33,937 nt of DNA, taken from Hyphomicrobiales bacterium. GTDB taxonomy: Bacteria > Pseudomonadota > Alphaproteobacteria > Rhizobiales > Aestuariivirgaceae. A program made the position numbers and the translations under genes. The first letter of the stretch is position 1. Each line of letters starts with the position of its first letter. The notes beneath the pieces are model-generated. The model had not been told where the DNA came from, made no database searches, and saw only the letters and a list, made by a program, of their open reading frames with translations. The stretch is from contig JAEUMJ010000163.1 in the NCBI GenBank assembly GCA_016792865.1, positions 1-33,937 on the forward strand, written 5' to 3'. Positions 16,798 to 26,026 of the stretch are shown in pieces.

Positions 16798-17939
16798 GAT
16801 TTTCCGAGATTCGCCGTACCTGAATAAAGTCTGGCATAGCGGCTTCCCAGCCTTGTGAGCAACTCATAGGAAATGGTGCCGGCCCAGCCTGCGACTTCGT
16901 CGATCAGCAGGTGCGGCCCGATGATCTCGGCGCGTGTGCCGCGCACGGTCTTGCTGACGGGCAGGGCGGTCACGTCCACCGCCATCATGTCCATCGAGAT
17001 GCGGCCCACGACGGGGCAACGCTTGCCCGCCACGAAAACCTGGGCTGGACCATCCTTTTGCCGGGACGAGAGGTGGCGCGGCACGCCATCCTTGTATCCT
17101 GCGCCGAGGATGGCGATGCGGCTGTCGCGCGGAGCCTTCCAGGTGGCGCTGTATCCAACGGTATCGCCCTTCTTCACCTCGCGCACCTGCAACACGGTGC
17201 CTTCGAGTTTCGCCACGGCCTTCATCGGGTTCTTCCTGCCCGGCGTCGGATTGCCGCCATAGAGCGCAATGCCGGGTCGGCAAAGGTCGTGGGTGTAGCA
17301 TTTTCCAAGGAAGATTCCTGAAGAATTTGCGAGGCTTGCGGGGATGCCCGGAAGCTTTTTGCGAAGTGCGGAAAAACGCTTGGCCTGGGTCTTGTTGAGC
17401 GGATGGTGCGGATCATCGGCGCAGGCGAGGTGGCTCATCAGCAAGGTGATGTCGATGCCGGAGCGGAGGAAGTCATCGGACAGCAGCTCATCGAATTCCT
17501 CGATCGTGAGTCCGAGGCGATTGATGCCGGTATCGACATGAATGGCGCAGGGAAGCGCCCGGCCATAGCGGCGGCCAAAGGCGGCCCACTCCCGCACTTC
17601 ATCGAGAGAGATGAGCGCCGGGCAAAGGCCGTTTCCGGCGTAGAATTCGGCCTGGCCGGGGAAAAGCCCATCGAGCACATAGATCACCGCTTCGGGCAGC
17701 AGTGCCCGCAAGTCTTCACCTTCCACGGGCCGGGCCACGAAAAAATGACGGCAGCCTGCATCCCACAGGGCCTTCGCAATGGGATTGACGCCCAGGCCAT
17801 AGGCGTTGCCCTTCACGGCAGCGCCACACACGGCCTTGCCCGCCTTCCGGGACAGGGCGCGGTAGTTTGACTGCAAGGCACCGAGATCAATGGAGAGCAC
17901 GGCGCCTGCAAGGCCGGTGGGAATGGCATTCGTCATCAT
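16794..17939 (-). CDS. alr: Alanine racemase
   Basis: 381 aa. Alr is a PLP enzyme that makes D-alanine for peptidoglycan. The cofactor Lys is K43 in AAVKGNAYGLG (usual form VKADAYGHG). The catalytic Tyr is in GDTVGYSATWK. MSHLACADDP, a SNSSGIFLG-like ANSSGIF, and the SMDMMAVDV segment (C-terminal domain) also fit. Two ATGs at 17939 and 17936 are possible starts. The last bases overlap mlaE. alr is commonly next to dnaB and radA in related bacteria, so its linkage to mlaEF is a local rearrangement or a clade feature. An M32 peptidase lies 63 bp upstream on the same strand and may share transcription. Confidence 0.96.
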   Translation of the reverse strand: MMTNAIPTGLAGAVLSIDLGALQSNYRALSRKAGKAVCGAAVKGNAYGLGVNPIAKALWDAGCRHFFVARPVEGEDLRALLPEAVIYVLDGLFPGQAEFYAGNGLCPALISLDEVREWAAFGRRYGRALPCAIHVDTGINRLGLTIEEFDELLSDDFLRSGIDITLLMSHLACADDPHHPLNKTQAKRFSALRKKLPGIPASLANSSGIFLGKCYTHDLCRPGIALYGGNPTPGRKNPMKAVAKLEGTVLQVREVKKGDTVGYSATWKAPRDSRIAILGAGYKDGVPRHLSSRQKDGPAQVFVAGKRCPVVGRISMDMMAVDVTALPVSKTVRGTRAEIIGPHLLIDEVAGWAGTISYELLTRLGSRYARLYSGTANLGKS

Positions 17940-17947
17940 GGCGCGCC

Positions 17948-17980
17948 GCCCTTAGGGCAGGGCTGGACCGGTTGCAACCG
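17948..17980 (-). promoter_or_regulatory. Two palindromes upstream of alr
   Basis: GCCC-TTA-GGGC (17948-17958) and a perfect 12-bp palindrome CGGTTGCAACCG (17969-17980) lie in the 63-bp gap between the carboxypeptidase stop and the alr start. Neither is followed by a U-tract, so a terminator is unlikely. They could be operator or mRNA-structure elements. Confidence 0.3.
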
Positions 17981-18002
17981 CTGATCTGGTCGCATCACCG
18001 GT

Positions 18003-19496
18003 TCAGCCATAGCGTTGCTGCACATGGGCAATGAAGTGACGCGCCGAGAGCGGCTCGCCCGTTGCGGCCAGCACGAGGTCCGGCGTCGTGAGGGTTGAGG
18101 CCTTCGACCAGATGTTCGTGCGCCGCCAGTCGTTCAGCAGCGAGACATCGCCCTTGCGCAGCCCATCGTCGGCAGCGGGGACCAGGCGGTGGATGGTGGC
18201 CGCCTGCTGTGCCGCCAGCAGCGCTCCTAGCGTGTAGCTGGGGAAGTAGCCAAAGGCACCTGAGGGCCAATGCACATCCTGCATCGGACCATTCCTCATG
18301 TTGTCCCTGGTGGAGAGGCCCAGATAGGCCACCATCTTCGCATCCCAGGCGTCGGGGATGTGGCGGGCCTCCATCCGGCCTGAAATCAGCTCCTGCTCAA
18401 GCTCATAGCGGAGGATGACGTGCATGGGGTAGGTGACTTCATCCGCATCCACGCGGATGAGGCCCGGCTGCACGCGGTGCACATGCTGCATCATGTCATC
18501 GAGCGTCCAGCCTGCCAGGGCCTCTTCGCCGAGCGTTTGCTTCACCACGGGAAGCGCCCATTGCCAGAAGGCGGGGTTGCGCCCGATCTGCTTTTCGACA
18601 AACAGGCTCTGGCTCTCGTGAACCGCCATGCCGCGCGCCTGTCCGACGCTCCAGTGCGACCATGCCTTGGGCAGTCCCTGTTCATAAAGTCCGTGGCCGG
18701 TTTCATGCAGCACGCCCATCAGCGCAAAGAGGAAGTCGCTTTCGTCGTAGCGCGTGGTCATGCGCACGTCCGTCGGCACGCCACCGCAGAACGGATGGTG
18801 CGAAACATCAAGCCTGCCGTGATTGAAATCGAAGCCCACGGCCTTCATCATCACCTCGCCCAGCGCCTTCTGGCGCTCGATGGGGAAGCGTGAGGTGAAT
18901 GCCCTGGGCGGATGCCTGGCGTGGCGCCGGGCTTGCGCCTCGAGTGCCGTGGGGATGAAACCCGTCAGGAAGGATTTCAGCTCGTCGAACACGGGCGTGA
19001 TCTGTGCCGACCTGCTGCCGGGATCGAACTGCTCGATCAGCGCGTCATAGGGGGCGAGCTTCAGCACGTCGGCCCGCATTGCCGCTTCTTCACGGGCAAG
19101 TGCAACCACATTGGCGAGGGCGGGCAGGAAGCCCGTCCAGTCCCCTGCCGGTCGCAGTTGTCGCCAGAGTTGCTCGGAGCGGATCCGCGCCTCGGTCTGC
19201 TTTCCGACAAATGCGGATGAAAGGCAGGTGAGGTTGGTATAGCTGCGTTTCTGTTCGCGAATGGCGGTGCGCTGTTCCGGTGAAAGGTCTTCCGCTTCGG
19301 CGGCAGCAAGCCATTCACCCACCTGCGGGCTGGAAGCCATGTCGTGATAGATCGTGGCGAGGCCAGCCATGGCCTCGGCCCGTTTTTCGCCGCCGCCGTC
19401 CGGCATCATCACGGCTTCATCCACGCCCAGCATGGCTTGTGCATGGGACAGGGCTTCGAGTTTCCTGAGGTGTTGATCGAGTCTGGCGTATGTCAT
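18003..19496 (-). CDS. Carboxypeptidase Taq family (M32) metallopeptidase
   Basis: 497 aa, the usual length for M32. The zinc motif HETGH is at residues 264-268 within a GVLHETGHGLYEQGLP block diagnostic of the family. Other family segments are DEAVMMP near the start (residue about 25), HPFCGGVPTDVRMTTRY before the zinc site, and HESQSLFVEKQIGR after it. The enzyme removes C-terminal amino acids from peptides in the cytoplasm, with low specificity. The start at 19496 (MTYARLDQHLRKL) is chosen because the family begins there; the frame runs 64 codons further upstream without recognisable sequence. It is separated from the zntB-like gene by 83 bp and from alr by 63 bp. Confidence 0.95.
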   Translation of the reverse strand: MTYARLDQHLRKLEALSHAQAMLGVDEAVMMPDGGGEKRAEAMAGLATIYHDMASSPQVGEWLAAAEAEDLSPEQRTAIREQKRSYTNLTCLSSAFVGKQTEARIRSEQLWRQLRPAGDWTGFLPALANVVALAREEAAMRADVLKLAPYDALIEQFDPGSRSAQITPVFDELKSFLTGFIPTALEAQARRHARHPPRAFTSRFPIERQKALGEVMMKAVGFDFNHGRLDVSHHPFCGGVPTDVRMTTRYDESDFLFALMGVLHETGHGLYEQGLPKAWSHWSVGQARGMAVHESQSLFVEKQIGRNPAFWQWALPVVKQTLGEEALAGWTLDDMMQHVHRVQPGLIRVDADEVTYPMHVILRYELEQELISGRMEARHIPDAWDAKMVAYLGLSTRDNMRNGPMQDVHWPSGAFGYFPSYTLGALLAAQQAATIHRLVPAADDGLRKGDVSLLNDWRRTNIWSKASTLTTPDLVLAATGEPLSARHFIAHVQQRYG

Positions 19497-19579
19497 GTGC
19501 GCCTTGATAGCGGCGTCGGTGGTGTTTCGCAAAGGCACGATTGAGCCGGTAATCTGCAGTGACTCCGCTGCATGTCGCC

Positions 19580-20548
19580 CTAGCGCCGGTTCAGCCACCA
19601 GAGCAGCAGCCACACCAGCGCGGAAGATGCCCCTGCCATCAGCATGATGATGAAAAAGCCGTGCTGGCCTTGTGCGAAGGGCAGCCACTGCACGTTCATG
19701 CCGAAAATGCCTGCCACCAGGCTGGGCGGCAGGAAGGCCGACGTCAGGGCGGAAAGGATGTAGAGCTGGCGGTTGGTTTCGGCGGCCAGCTTCGCATCCA
19801 CTTCGTCGTGAAAGAAGCGAGCGCGTGTTTCCAGCGACTCGTAATCCTGATCGAGATGCGAAAGCCGTGCTGCCGAATCCGAAATGCCGGAGGGAAGGGC
19901 GGGCACGGTCCGCAAGGCGGTGAGCAGGGCGCGGCGCATGGCCCGCATGTGACGGTGCAGTTGCGCCGCCTCCCGTCGCACCAGCATCAGCCGCCGCCGC
20001 TCGTCCTTCTGCTCGTCGCTCAGGATGTCATCCTCGATGCCTTCAAGCTCGTCGGTCAGGCGGTGCAGGACAGTGTCGAGGGTGTCGGGAAAGTGCTCCA
20101 CCAGAAGTTCGAAGAAGGCTGAAGGGGAGGCGGGCTTGAGTCCGCGCGACAGCTCGCGGCGCAGGCTTTCGGCCACCTGCACGGCACGGACCCGGCCCGT
20201 GACCAGCCATCGCTCCGAAACGATGAAGCGGCACCAGGTCGTTTCGGTGGAGTCGGCATCGAAGTCACGGCGGAAGGTGGTGATCTGCCCCACCATGTGG
20301 CCCTGCTGGGCCATGACAAAGGGTCGGCTGCCATCTTCGGTGAAATCGGTCACCACCGCAGGCGGAAGCCCCAGCCGATCCGCAAGCCATTTGCCGCAAC
20401 GCTGGTCGGTGAGATTGAGGTGCAGCCAGAGCCACCCCTTCGCCGGAAGCGGCATCTCGATGTCGGCATCGCCCAGAACCTCGTGTTCACCCGTCTCGGA
20501 GAAGAGATAGGCACAGACCAGACCGGGTATGGCAGTGGGCACGAACAT
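19580..20548 (-). CDS. CorA/ZntB-type metal ion transporter
   Basis: 322 aa. The large N-terminal cytoplasmic domain is followed by a long helical stalk (about 150-255) with charged heptads, then two membrane helices at about 263-284 and 297-317. The invariant GMN motif of CorA-type channels closes helix 1 (IFGMNVQWLP). The N-terminal WLWLHLNLTD segment and the GMN context resemble ZntB (zinc) slightly more than CorA (magnesium), but I cannot decide the metal. The ATG at 20548 is the only sensible start. It is a single gene, 79 bp from the kinase gene upstream on the same strand. Confidence 0.92.
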   Translation of the reverse strand: MFVPTAIPGLVCAYLFSETGEHEVLGDADIEMPLPAKGWLWLHLNLTDQRCGKWLADRLGLPPAVVTDFTEDGSRPFVMAQQGHMVGQITTFRRDFDADSTETTWCRFIVSERWLVTGRVRAVQVAESLRRELSRGLKPASPSAFFELLVEHFPDTLDTVLHRLTDELEGIEDDILSDEQKDERRRLMLVRREAAQLHRHMRAMRRALLTALRTVPALPSGISDSAARLSHLDQDYESLETRARFFHDEVDAKLAAETNRQLYILSALTSAFLPPSLVAGIFGMNVQWLPFAQGQHGFFIIMLMAGASSALVWLLLWWLNRR

Positions 20549-20627
20549 CGGGAATCGCCGCCAGCCATATGAAGGTGCTGTGACAATTGGGTGACGCGGC
20601 CCGTCGCAGCCGGAGGCGTTCCGCCTG

Positions 20628-21956
20628 TCACCACGCCGCGTAGGCGTCCATCCAGTCCTTGCGCGGCTCGATCACTTCCGTGGTGCGGTGTTTCATGGCA
20701 TCGGGCATCCGCCCCGTCGCCGCTTCCATTGCGAAAAGTGCCGCGCCCAATGCCGTCAGTTCGGGTTCATGCACCGCCGTGATGGGTTCGCCGAAGATGC
20801 TGGCGCGCAATTCCATCAATGCCCGCGAGCGGGCCCAGCCACCCGTCGCATACATCGGGCCATCGGCAATGCCGACACGCTTCATGGCCCGGAAGAAATC
20901 GCGGGCTTCAACGGTGACGGCTTCGATCACCCGCCGGTGCCGGTCGCTGCCGGTCGAGTCCAGCGCCTGGGCAATGGTGGGTGCGGAGCGTGCGGGTTCA
21001 CCGGGGAGGTGCCGTGCGGACAGATAGGCTTTCACATTCTCGTCGTTGCCGAAAGCCTGCCGCATCGGCACGCTGAACTCGATCGGCCCGATCACGGATA
21101 TGCCCGGCCCGCCCCGGACCGGGAGCGACAGGTCAATTCCGGCGGTTGCGGCACCGGCCGCGGGCGATACCGTTTCCGCAAAAAGCGCATTGGCCGTGCC
21201 AATGGAATCGATACGGGCGAGGGGTTCGATCCGCATGATCGCGTTCGACGCAATCGGGTGATCGTGCCCGCCCACGACGACAAGGGTGTTGGCACTCGCC
21301 GCGCCTGCCGCCCGCAAGGGGCCGGGTGCAACCGTTCCCACCACCGTTCCTGCAACCAGACCTTCCGGAAGCGGCGGGGCTTGGGAAATACGCAACAGCT
21401 CCGGCACCCACTCGCGTCTGAACACGTCGTAGACGCCCGTGCGCGGAATGAGTGTCGTGCAGATGAACTTCCGCCGCGCCCACCATACTGCAGGAAAATC
21501 CGTGAGGGTCACCCAAGGGTCATTCCCGGCAATCGCATCTGGCCGGTGCTTGCGCAGCCACAACCATTTCGCTGCGGCAGTGGAGAAGGCATAGTTGATC
21601 CAGGGGTGACGTTTGCCCTCGTCGCTGGCCAGCAGGAACTCCGCCTCCGCCCTGTCGCGGTGGTCGAACCATGGAATGGCCGCGCCGCGTGGCATGAAGT
21701 TGTCGTCAAGGCAGAGGCCGTCTTCACCGATGCCCGTCGTGGCGATTGCGGCGATCGGCTTGCCCCTGCCCACCGTGCGCCAGCCTTCAATGACGAGATC
21801 TTCCAGGGCGGCAATCAGTTCCATGCCATCGGTCACGACGCCATGGCCGTCGTGACGGCGCGGCGACGGGACGGACTTCACCCAAACGTCCTTGCCCTCT
21901 TCATCGATGAAAAGGGCCTTGATGTTGGTCGATCCGACGTCAACACCGCAGAACAT
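20628..21956 (-). CDS. FGGY-family carbohydrate kinase
   Basis: 442 aa, at the short end for FGGY kinases. It has the N-terminal phosphate-1 motif VDVGSTNIKALFID, a candidate catalytic Asp in WFDHRDRAE, a GGHDHPIAS segment that would contact substrate, and the C-terminal nucleotide-site block ATGGWARS with ALGAALFAM. The family phosphorylates sugars or polyols using ATP. The substrate is unknown. Its ATG at 21956 lies 7 bp after the stop of an LsrF-like aldolase, so the two are translated together and probably act in one pathway; LsrK, the AI-2 kinase paired with LsrF, belongs to this family, but specific LsrK features are not evident here. The frame extends 19 codons upstream without support. 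Confidence 0.9.
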   Translation of the reverse strand: MFCGVDVGSTNIKALFIDEEGKDVWVKSVPSPRRHDGHGVVTDGMELIAALEDLVIEGWRTVGRGKPIAAIATTGIGEDGLCLDDNFMPRGAAIPWFDHRDRAEAEFLLASDEGKRHPWINYAFSTAAAKWLWLRKHRPDAIAGNDPWVTLTDFPAVWWARRKFICTTLIPRTGVYDVFRREWVPELLRISQAPPLPEGLVAGTVVGTVAPGPLRAAGAASANTLVVVGGHDHPIASNAIMRIEPLARIDSIGTANALFAETVSPAAGAATAGIDLSLPVRGGPGISVIGPIEFSVPMRQAFGNDENVKAYLSARHLPGEPARSAPTIAQALDSTGSDRHRRVIEAVTVEARDFFRAMKRVGIADGPMYATGGWARSRALMELRASIFGEPITAVHEPELTALGAALFAMEAATGRMPDAMKHRTTEVIEPRKDWMDAYAAW

Positions 21957-21963
21957 GGGCGTG

Positions 21964-22758
21964 CTACCAGAGGCGTTTGAACTTCGTGCGCGTGGCCTTT
22001 GCGATTTCCGCAATCAGCCACGAGGTTTCATCGGCCGGACGCTGCCACACCTTGCGACCGACCACAACGCCCTGTGCACCCGCCGCGATCGAATCCGTGA
22101 TGTCCTTGAGGGTCGATTTCGCATCGCCCGTCAACGGGCCGCCCGCCACGACAATCGGGATATCGAGTTCGTCGCAGAGCTTGGCGGTGGCATCGGGGCC
22201 GGGGAAGGTGATCTTGATGATGTCGGCACCGAGATCATAGGCCACGCGTGCCACTTCCATCTCGGCGAGAATGATGTCCGGGGTGCGTGGCGCAGCCAGG
22301 AACACCGGTTCCACCATCACGGGAATGTCCCAGCGCGCAGCGGCAGATACCACGGTGCCGATGCGCTTGCAGTACTGCACCTTCTCGGCGTCGTCCACGT
22401 TCCACGGCAGCAGCATCTTCACGCAATCGACACCCATGCGCACGGCATCCTCGACCGATGCGACAAGCGTGCCCGTGCCCGTGTCCGGCGCGGAGGTGGG
22501 CCAGAAGGCGTCGATGGCGAGAATGCGGGCCATGGCCGGGTTCTGCGCCATCTCCACTTCCGTTGCCTTCACAATGCCGGTGGAGACCATGAAGCCCGTC
22601 ACGTCTTCCTTGAGGAAACGCTTCATCACCTGGGCCGGTGCTTCGAGCGCCGGCACGCGGCCCCAGACAAGCCCATGGTCGATCGGCACGACAAGGGCGG
22701 CGCGGTCGGGCCGGAAGACACGGTTCATGCGGTAGGAGCTGGAGAGACGGCTGGCCAC
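21964..22758 (-). CDS. LsrF/DhnA-like class I aldolase
   Basis: 264 aa TIM-barrel aldolase (COG1830 type). N-terminal MNRVFRPDRAALVVPIDHG aligns by eye with the start of LsrF, including the DHG. The Schiff-base Lys is likely in GADIIKITFPG, and phosphate-binding loops are IPIVVAGGP and GAQGVVVGRKVWQ. The product would cleave or rearrange a phosphorylated sugar, possibly made by the adjacent kinase. The start is GTG at 22758 with AGGA 8-9 nt upstream; an ATG 10 codons further in is the alternative, and the longer frame to 22827 has no ribosome site. It is the first gene of the leftward pair and is divergent from a PotADBC-type importer. Confidence 0.9.
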   Translation of the reverse strand: MASRLSSSYRMNRVFRPDRAALVVPIDHGLVWGRVPALEAPAQVMKRFLKEDVTGFMVSTGIVKATEVEMAQNPAMARILAIDAFWPTSAPDTGTGTLVASVEDAVRMGVDCVKMLLPWNVDDAEKVQYCKRIGTVVSAAARWDIPVMVEPVFLAAPRTPDIILAEMEVARVAYDLGADIIKITFPGPDATAKLCDELDIPIVVAGGPLTGDAKSTLKDITDSIAAGAQGVVVGRKVWQRPADETSWLIAEIAKATRTKFKRLW

Positions 22759-22892
22759 GAAAGGATCCTCAGTTGTTGTTTTCCCGCTCCGGAAGGTATT
22801 GAGTTCCGCTCCCGCTGACCATCGCAAAAATTGCAGATGTGCCCGTCAATCAAGACTTTTTTCGCTTATGGACGTGAGCGGTTTTAGCGTAA

Positions 22893-22921
22893 TTGACAGC
22901 CCGCGCCATTGTCTGCAACGT
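22893..22921 (+). promoter_or_regulatory. Candidate promoter of the PotADBC-type operon
   Basis: A perfect TTGACA -35 hexamer at 22893-22898 is followed after 17 bp by CAACGT (22916-22921), a poor -10. It lies in the divergent intergenic region between the aldolase and the ATPase gene. If used, transcription would begin near 22928, which excludes the TTG at 22909 as a start codon. Confidence 0.3.
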
Positions 22922-22941
22922 CAGGCCGGTACGCCAACAGA

Positions 22942-23976
22942 GTGTGGACAGCCCGTGTCTTGAAACAAGTCGTCATTGAATTCCGGAAAGTCAGCAAGCG
23001 CTTCGGCGACATTGCGGCAGTGATCGACAACAATCTGGCGGTGGAGCAGGGCGAATTCCTGTCCATTCTCGGCCCCTCCGGTTGCGGCAAGACCACCAGC
23101 CTCCGCATGATGGCGGGTTTCGAGCAACCGACGTCTGGCGAGGTCTTCATTCGGGGCGAGAAGGTGACCGGCGTTCCGGCCTACCGTCGGCCCGTCAACA
23201 TGGTGTTCCAGCACTATGCACTCTTTCCCCATCTCTCGATTGCAGACAATGTGTCCTATGGCCTGCGGCAGCGAAGCCCGCGCCCCTCTGCGGGAGAGAT
23301 CACGAAGTCGGTGGATGAGGCGCTGGACATGGTTCGCCTCGGAGGCTTCGGAAAGCGCCGGACCTATGAACTGTCAGGCGGGCAGCAACAGCGCGTGGCC
23401 CTGGCCCGCGCCCTGATCAATCGCCCGGCGGTGCTGCTGCTTGATGAACCGCTTGCCGCGCTGGATAGAAAGTTGCGGCGCGAGATGCAGGTGGAATTGC
23501 AGAACCTGCAACGCACCGTGGGCATCACGTTCCTGCTGGTCACGCACGACCAGGAAGAAGCACTTTCCATGTCCGACCGGGTTTGCGTGATGCGCGAGGG
23601 CAGGGTGGTGCAGACAGGTTCACCGCGCGATCTGTACGATACGCCGATCAACCGCTACGTCGCCGAGTTCGTGGGCAAGAGCAATTTCTTCTCTGCCGCG
23701 TCCGGCAACGTCACCAGCGTACGGCCAGAACTGATCGACATTGCCGCCAGGCGCAAGGACTTGCCGCAAGGTCTCGCCATCCGGACAGATGGCCGTGTCC
23801 TCAATCGCATCTTCCTCGGCGAGCAAACCGAATACCGCATCGCGTCCGACGAACTCGGCGAATTCACCGTCGTTGCACCCCGCAAGGCGGAACATCTCTC
23901 GGGCACCTTCAATATCGGCGACAGCATTTCGGCAGGCTGGCGCCCGGAACACGCCCGACTGCTGCCGGACAATTGA
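22942..23976 (+). CDS. PotA-type ABC transporter ATPase
   Basis: 344 aa if started at GTG 22942. A TTG at 22960 gives 338 aa with a more family-like N-terminus, and TTG 22909 is longer; none has a good ribosome site, so the start is uncertain. The ATPase core has GPSGCGKTT, the Q-loop in [28 protein letters not shown] and LLLDEPLAALDRK, then the H-loop in VTHDQEEAL. A C-terminal TOBE domain of about 100 residues follows, as in the PotA/FbpC/CysA group. It powers the importer encoded by the next three genes, all on the same strand. Polyamine specificity is only suggested by the family of the binding protein. Confidence 0.92.
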   Translation: MWTARVLKQVVIEFRKVSKRFGDIAAVIDNNLAVEQGEFLSILGPSGCGKTTSLRMMAGFEQPTSGEVFIRGEKVTGVPAYRRPVNMVFQHYALFPHLSIADNVSYGLRQRSPRPSAGEITKSVDEALDMVRLGGFGKRRTYELSGGQQQRVALARALINRPAVLLLDEPLAALDRKLRREMQVELQNLQRTVGITFLLVTHDQEEALSMSDRVCVMREGRVVQTGSPRDLYDTPINRYVAEFVGKSNFFSAASGNVTSVRPELIDIAARRKDLPQGLAIRTDGRVLNRIFLGEQTEYRIASDELGEFTVVAPRKAEHLSGTFNIGDSISAGWRPEHARLLPDN

Positions 23977-23999
23977 GAACATCAAACAGGAGGAAGGTC

Positions 24000-25151
24000 A
24001 TGACGAAAGTCACCGGTCATATCAGTGCAGAAGAATTCCTGGCGCAGTTGCGCCGCTACCAGAAGGGCAGCATCAGCCGCCGCCAGTTCCTCGGAGTGAC
24101 GGGGCTCGGACTTGCGACGGCCGTGCTGAGCAGTGCCGTGCCGGGTTTCCGCCCGCGCAAGGCCCATGCCGCACTTTCCGGCACGGTCAACTTCACCACC
24201 TGGCCCAGCTACTTCGCGCAGGAGAATCTCGACAACTTCACCAAGGAAACGGGCGTGAAGATCAATGTCGCGGTTTTCGGCTCGAATGAGGAAATGCTGG
24301 CGAAGCTGCAGGCCGGTTCCACCGGCTGGGATGTCTTCGTGCCGACCAACTACGCCATCTCCACCTACAAGGAACTGGGCCTGATCGAGGAACTCGATCT
24401 CAAGCGCCTGCCCAACTACGACGCTTCGACACAGGAGCAGCGCTTCACGGCGGAAGGCGTGATCGACGGCAAGACCTACGCCGTGCCGAAGGACTGGGGC
24501 ACGACCGGCTTCGTCTACAACAACAAGAACATCACCCAGAACCCGACGAGCTGGAAGGAGTTCTTCGACCTCACGCAAGGGCCATGGACTGGCCGCGTGA
24601 TGGTGCATGACTACCAGCTCACCACAATCGGCAACGCGCTCAAGTACCATGGCTTCTCGTTCAACTCGAATGACGAGAAGGAACTGGCGGAAGCAGAAAA
24701 GCTGCTCATTGCCTGCAAGCCGCATCTTTTCGGCATCAACTCCGACTACAAGCCGTCGCTCATTTCGGGCGATGCCTGGGCTTCGGTGTGCTGGACGGGC
24801 GACGCCACCCAGCTTCAGCGCGACATGCCGGAGATGAAGTATGTCCTCGCCAAGGAAGGCGGCGAAATCTGGAGCGACTTCTATGCCATCCCGAAGGGCG
24901 GACAGAACGTCGATGCCGCCTACGCCTTGATCGACTACCTGCTGACGCCGGAGATCAATGCGAAGGAAGTGCAGGCCCACGGCTATCCCTCCACCGATTC
25001 CCGCACCAACAAGCTGGTGCCGAAGGAGATGCTGGAAAATCCGATCCTCTATCCGGCGGCAGAGTTGCTTTCGCCGCTGGAGTTCGGTGCCGCCGCCACG
25101 CTTACCAACCCGCTCCGGGCTGAAATCATGGCGCGCTTCAAGGCCGCCTGA
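24000..25151 (+). CDS. PotD/PotF-type substrate-binding protein, Tat-exported
   Basis: 383 aa. A Tat signal is explicit: SRRQFLGVTG at 26-35 (the motif S-R-R-x-F-L), a hydrophobic stretch to about 46, cleavage near KAHA-ALSG at 57. The mature protein is a type II solute-binding protein; VNFTTWPSYFAQENLDNF, GSNEEMLAKLQAG and VPKDWGTTGFVYN match the spermidine/putrescine family (PotD/PotF). Acidic residues that would contact amines cannot be placed confidently, so other small cations or sugars are possible. The ATG at 24000 has an excellent ribosome site (AGGAGGAAGG). The longer open frame from 23583 lies in the ATPase gene and is spurious. It is the second gene of the operon. Confidence 0.92.
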   Translation: MTKVTGHISAEEFLAQLRRYQKGSISRRQFLGVTGLGLATAVLSSAVPGFRPRKAHAALSGTVNFTTWPSYFAQENLDNFTKETGVKINVAVFGSNEEMLAKLQAGSTGWDVFVPTNYAISTYKELGLIEELDLKRLPNYDASTQEQRFTAEGVIDGKTYAVPKDWGTTGFVYNNKNITQNPTSWKEFFDLTQGPWTGRVMVHDYQLTTIGNALKYHGFSFNSNDEKELAEAEKLLIACKPHLFGINSDYKPSLISGDAWASVCWTGDATQLQRDMPEMKYVLAKEGGEIWSDFYAIPKGGQNVDAAYALIDYLLTPEINAKEVQAHGYPSTDSRTNKLVPKEMLENPILYPAAELLSPLEFGAAATLTNPLRAEIMARFKAA

Positions 25152-25162
25152 TCGAAGCCTTG

Positions 25163-26023
25163 ATGCAGGACTACCGACACTCCCGCTGGATCACCGCGGC
25201 GCTGCTCGCGCCGGCGGGAGTGTTTTTTGTCTTTCTTCTCATCCTTCCGCTGGTGGTTGTGCTGGTCTACTCCTTCGGCGCCCGCGCCCCCGCCGGCGGA
25301 TATGAGGCCGCCTTCACCTTCGACAACTACCTCAATCTCCCTGCGCGCGGGAAAGCCTTCTTCAACACGCTCACGCTTGCGCCGCTCGGCACGTTGCTGA
25401 CGGCCATCGCTGCCTTTCCCGTGGCCTATATCCTCGCCCTCAAGACCGATCCCAAGTGGCGCGTGACACTTCTCGTGCTGATCATGGCGCCGTTCTGGAC
25501 GAGCCAGCTCCTGCGCTATTACGCATGGATCATGCTGCTCGGCTCGAAGGGCATTCCCTCCTGGCTGGCCTACATCGGCATCGCCGATCTCCGCATCATC
25601 AACACGCCGACGGCAGTTCTCATCGGGGCCGTGTATGGCTTCCTGCCGCTGATGGTGCCGCCCATCTATGTGTCGCTGGAAAAGCTGGACAAGCGCCTGC
25701 TGGAAGCCTCTGCCGACCTTGGGGCAACGCCGCTCCGCACCTTCTTCCAGGTCACGTTGCCTCTTGCCCTTCCCGGTGTTGCCACCGGCTCGATGCTGGT
25801 CTTCATCCTGCTGATGGGTGACTACATCCTTCCGCAATACCTGGGCGGAGGAAAAGTGTTCTTCATCGGCAATGCGCTGGTGGATCTATTCCTGCAATCC
25901 CGCAACTGGCCCTATGGCGCGGCAGTTTCGGTGGCGCTGGTGCTGATCATGTTCCTCACCATCTCGCTCTACATGCGTTTCATCCTCTCGCGCACCGACA
26001 AGCGCCGGGCAGCATTGGTGTAG
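25163..26023 (+). CDS. PotB-type ABC transporter permease
   Basis: 286 aa with six membrane helices: helix 1 at about 13-37, the next pair around 65-110, the remainder to about 275. The EAA loop is seen as LLEASADLGATPLRTFFQVTLPLALPG in part (key residues EASADLG and LPLALPG). It is the first of two permeases of the importer. The ATG at 25163 is preceded in frame by a TTG at 25160; ATG is preferred. It begins 11 bp after the binding-protein stop and ends 3 bp before the next permease. Confidence 0.92.
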   Translation: MQDYRHSRWITAALLAPAGVFFVFLLILPLVVVLVYSFGARAPAGGYEAAFTFDNYLNLPARGKAFFNTLTLAPLGTLLTAIAAFPVAYILALKTDPKWRVTLLVLIMAPFWTSQLLRYYAWIMLLGSKGIPSWLAYIGIADLRIINTPTAVLIGAVYGFLPLMVPPIYVSLEKLDKRLLEASADLGATPLRTFFQVTLPLALPGVATGSMLVFILLMGDYILPQYLGGGKVFFIGNALVDLFLQSRNWPYGAAVSVALVLIMFLTISLYMRFILSRTDKRRAALV

Positions 26024-26026
26024 GCG

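Noticed and set aside
20688-21980. 430-residue open frame on the + strand
   Set aside because: Antisense to the FGGY kinase and Arg/His-rich; a shadow.
23583-24000. Upstream extension of the substrate-binding protein gene
   Set aside because: It overlaps the ATPase gene in another frame; the ATG at 24000 has a strong ribosome site and directly precedes the Tat signal.
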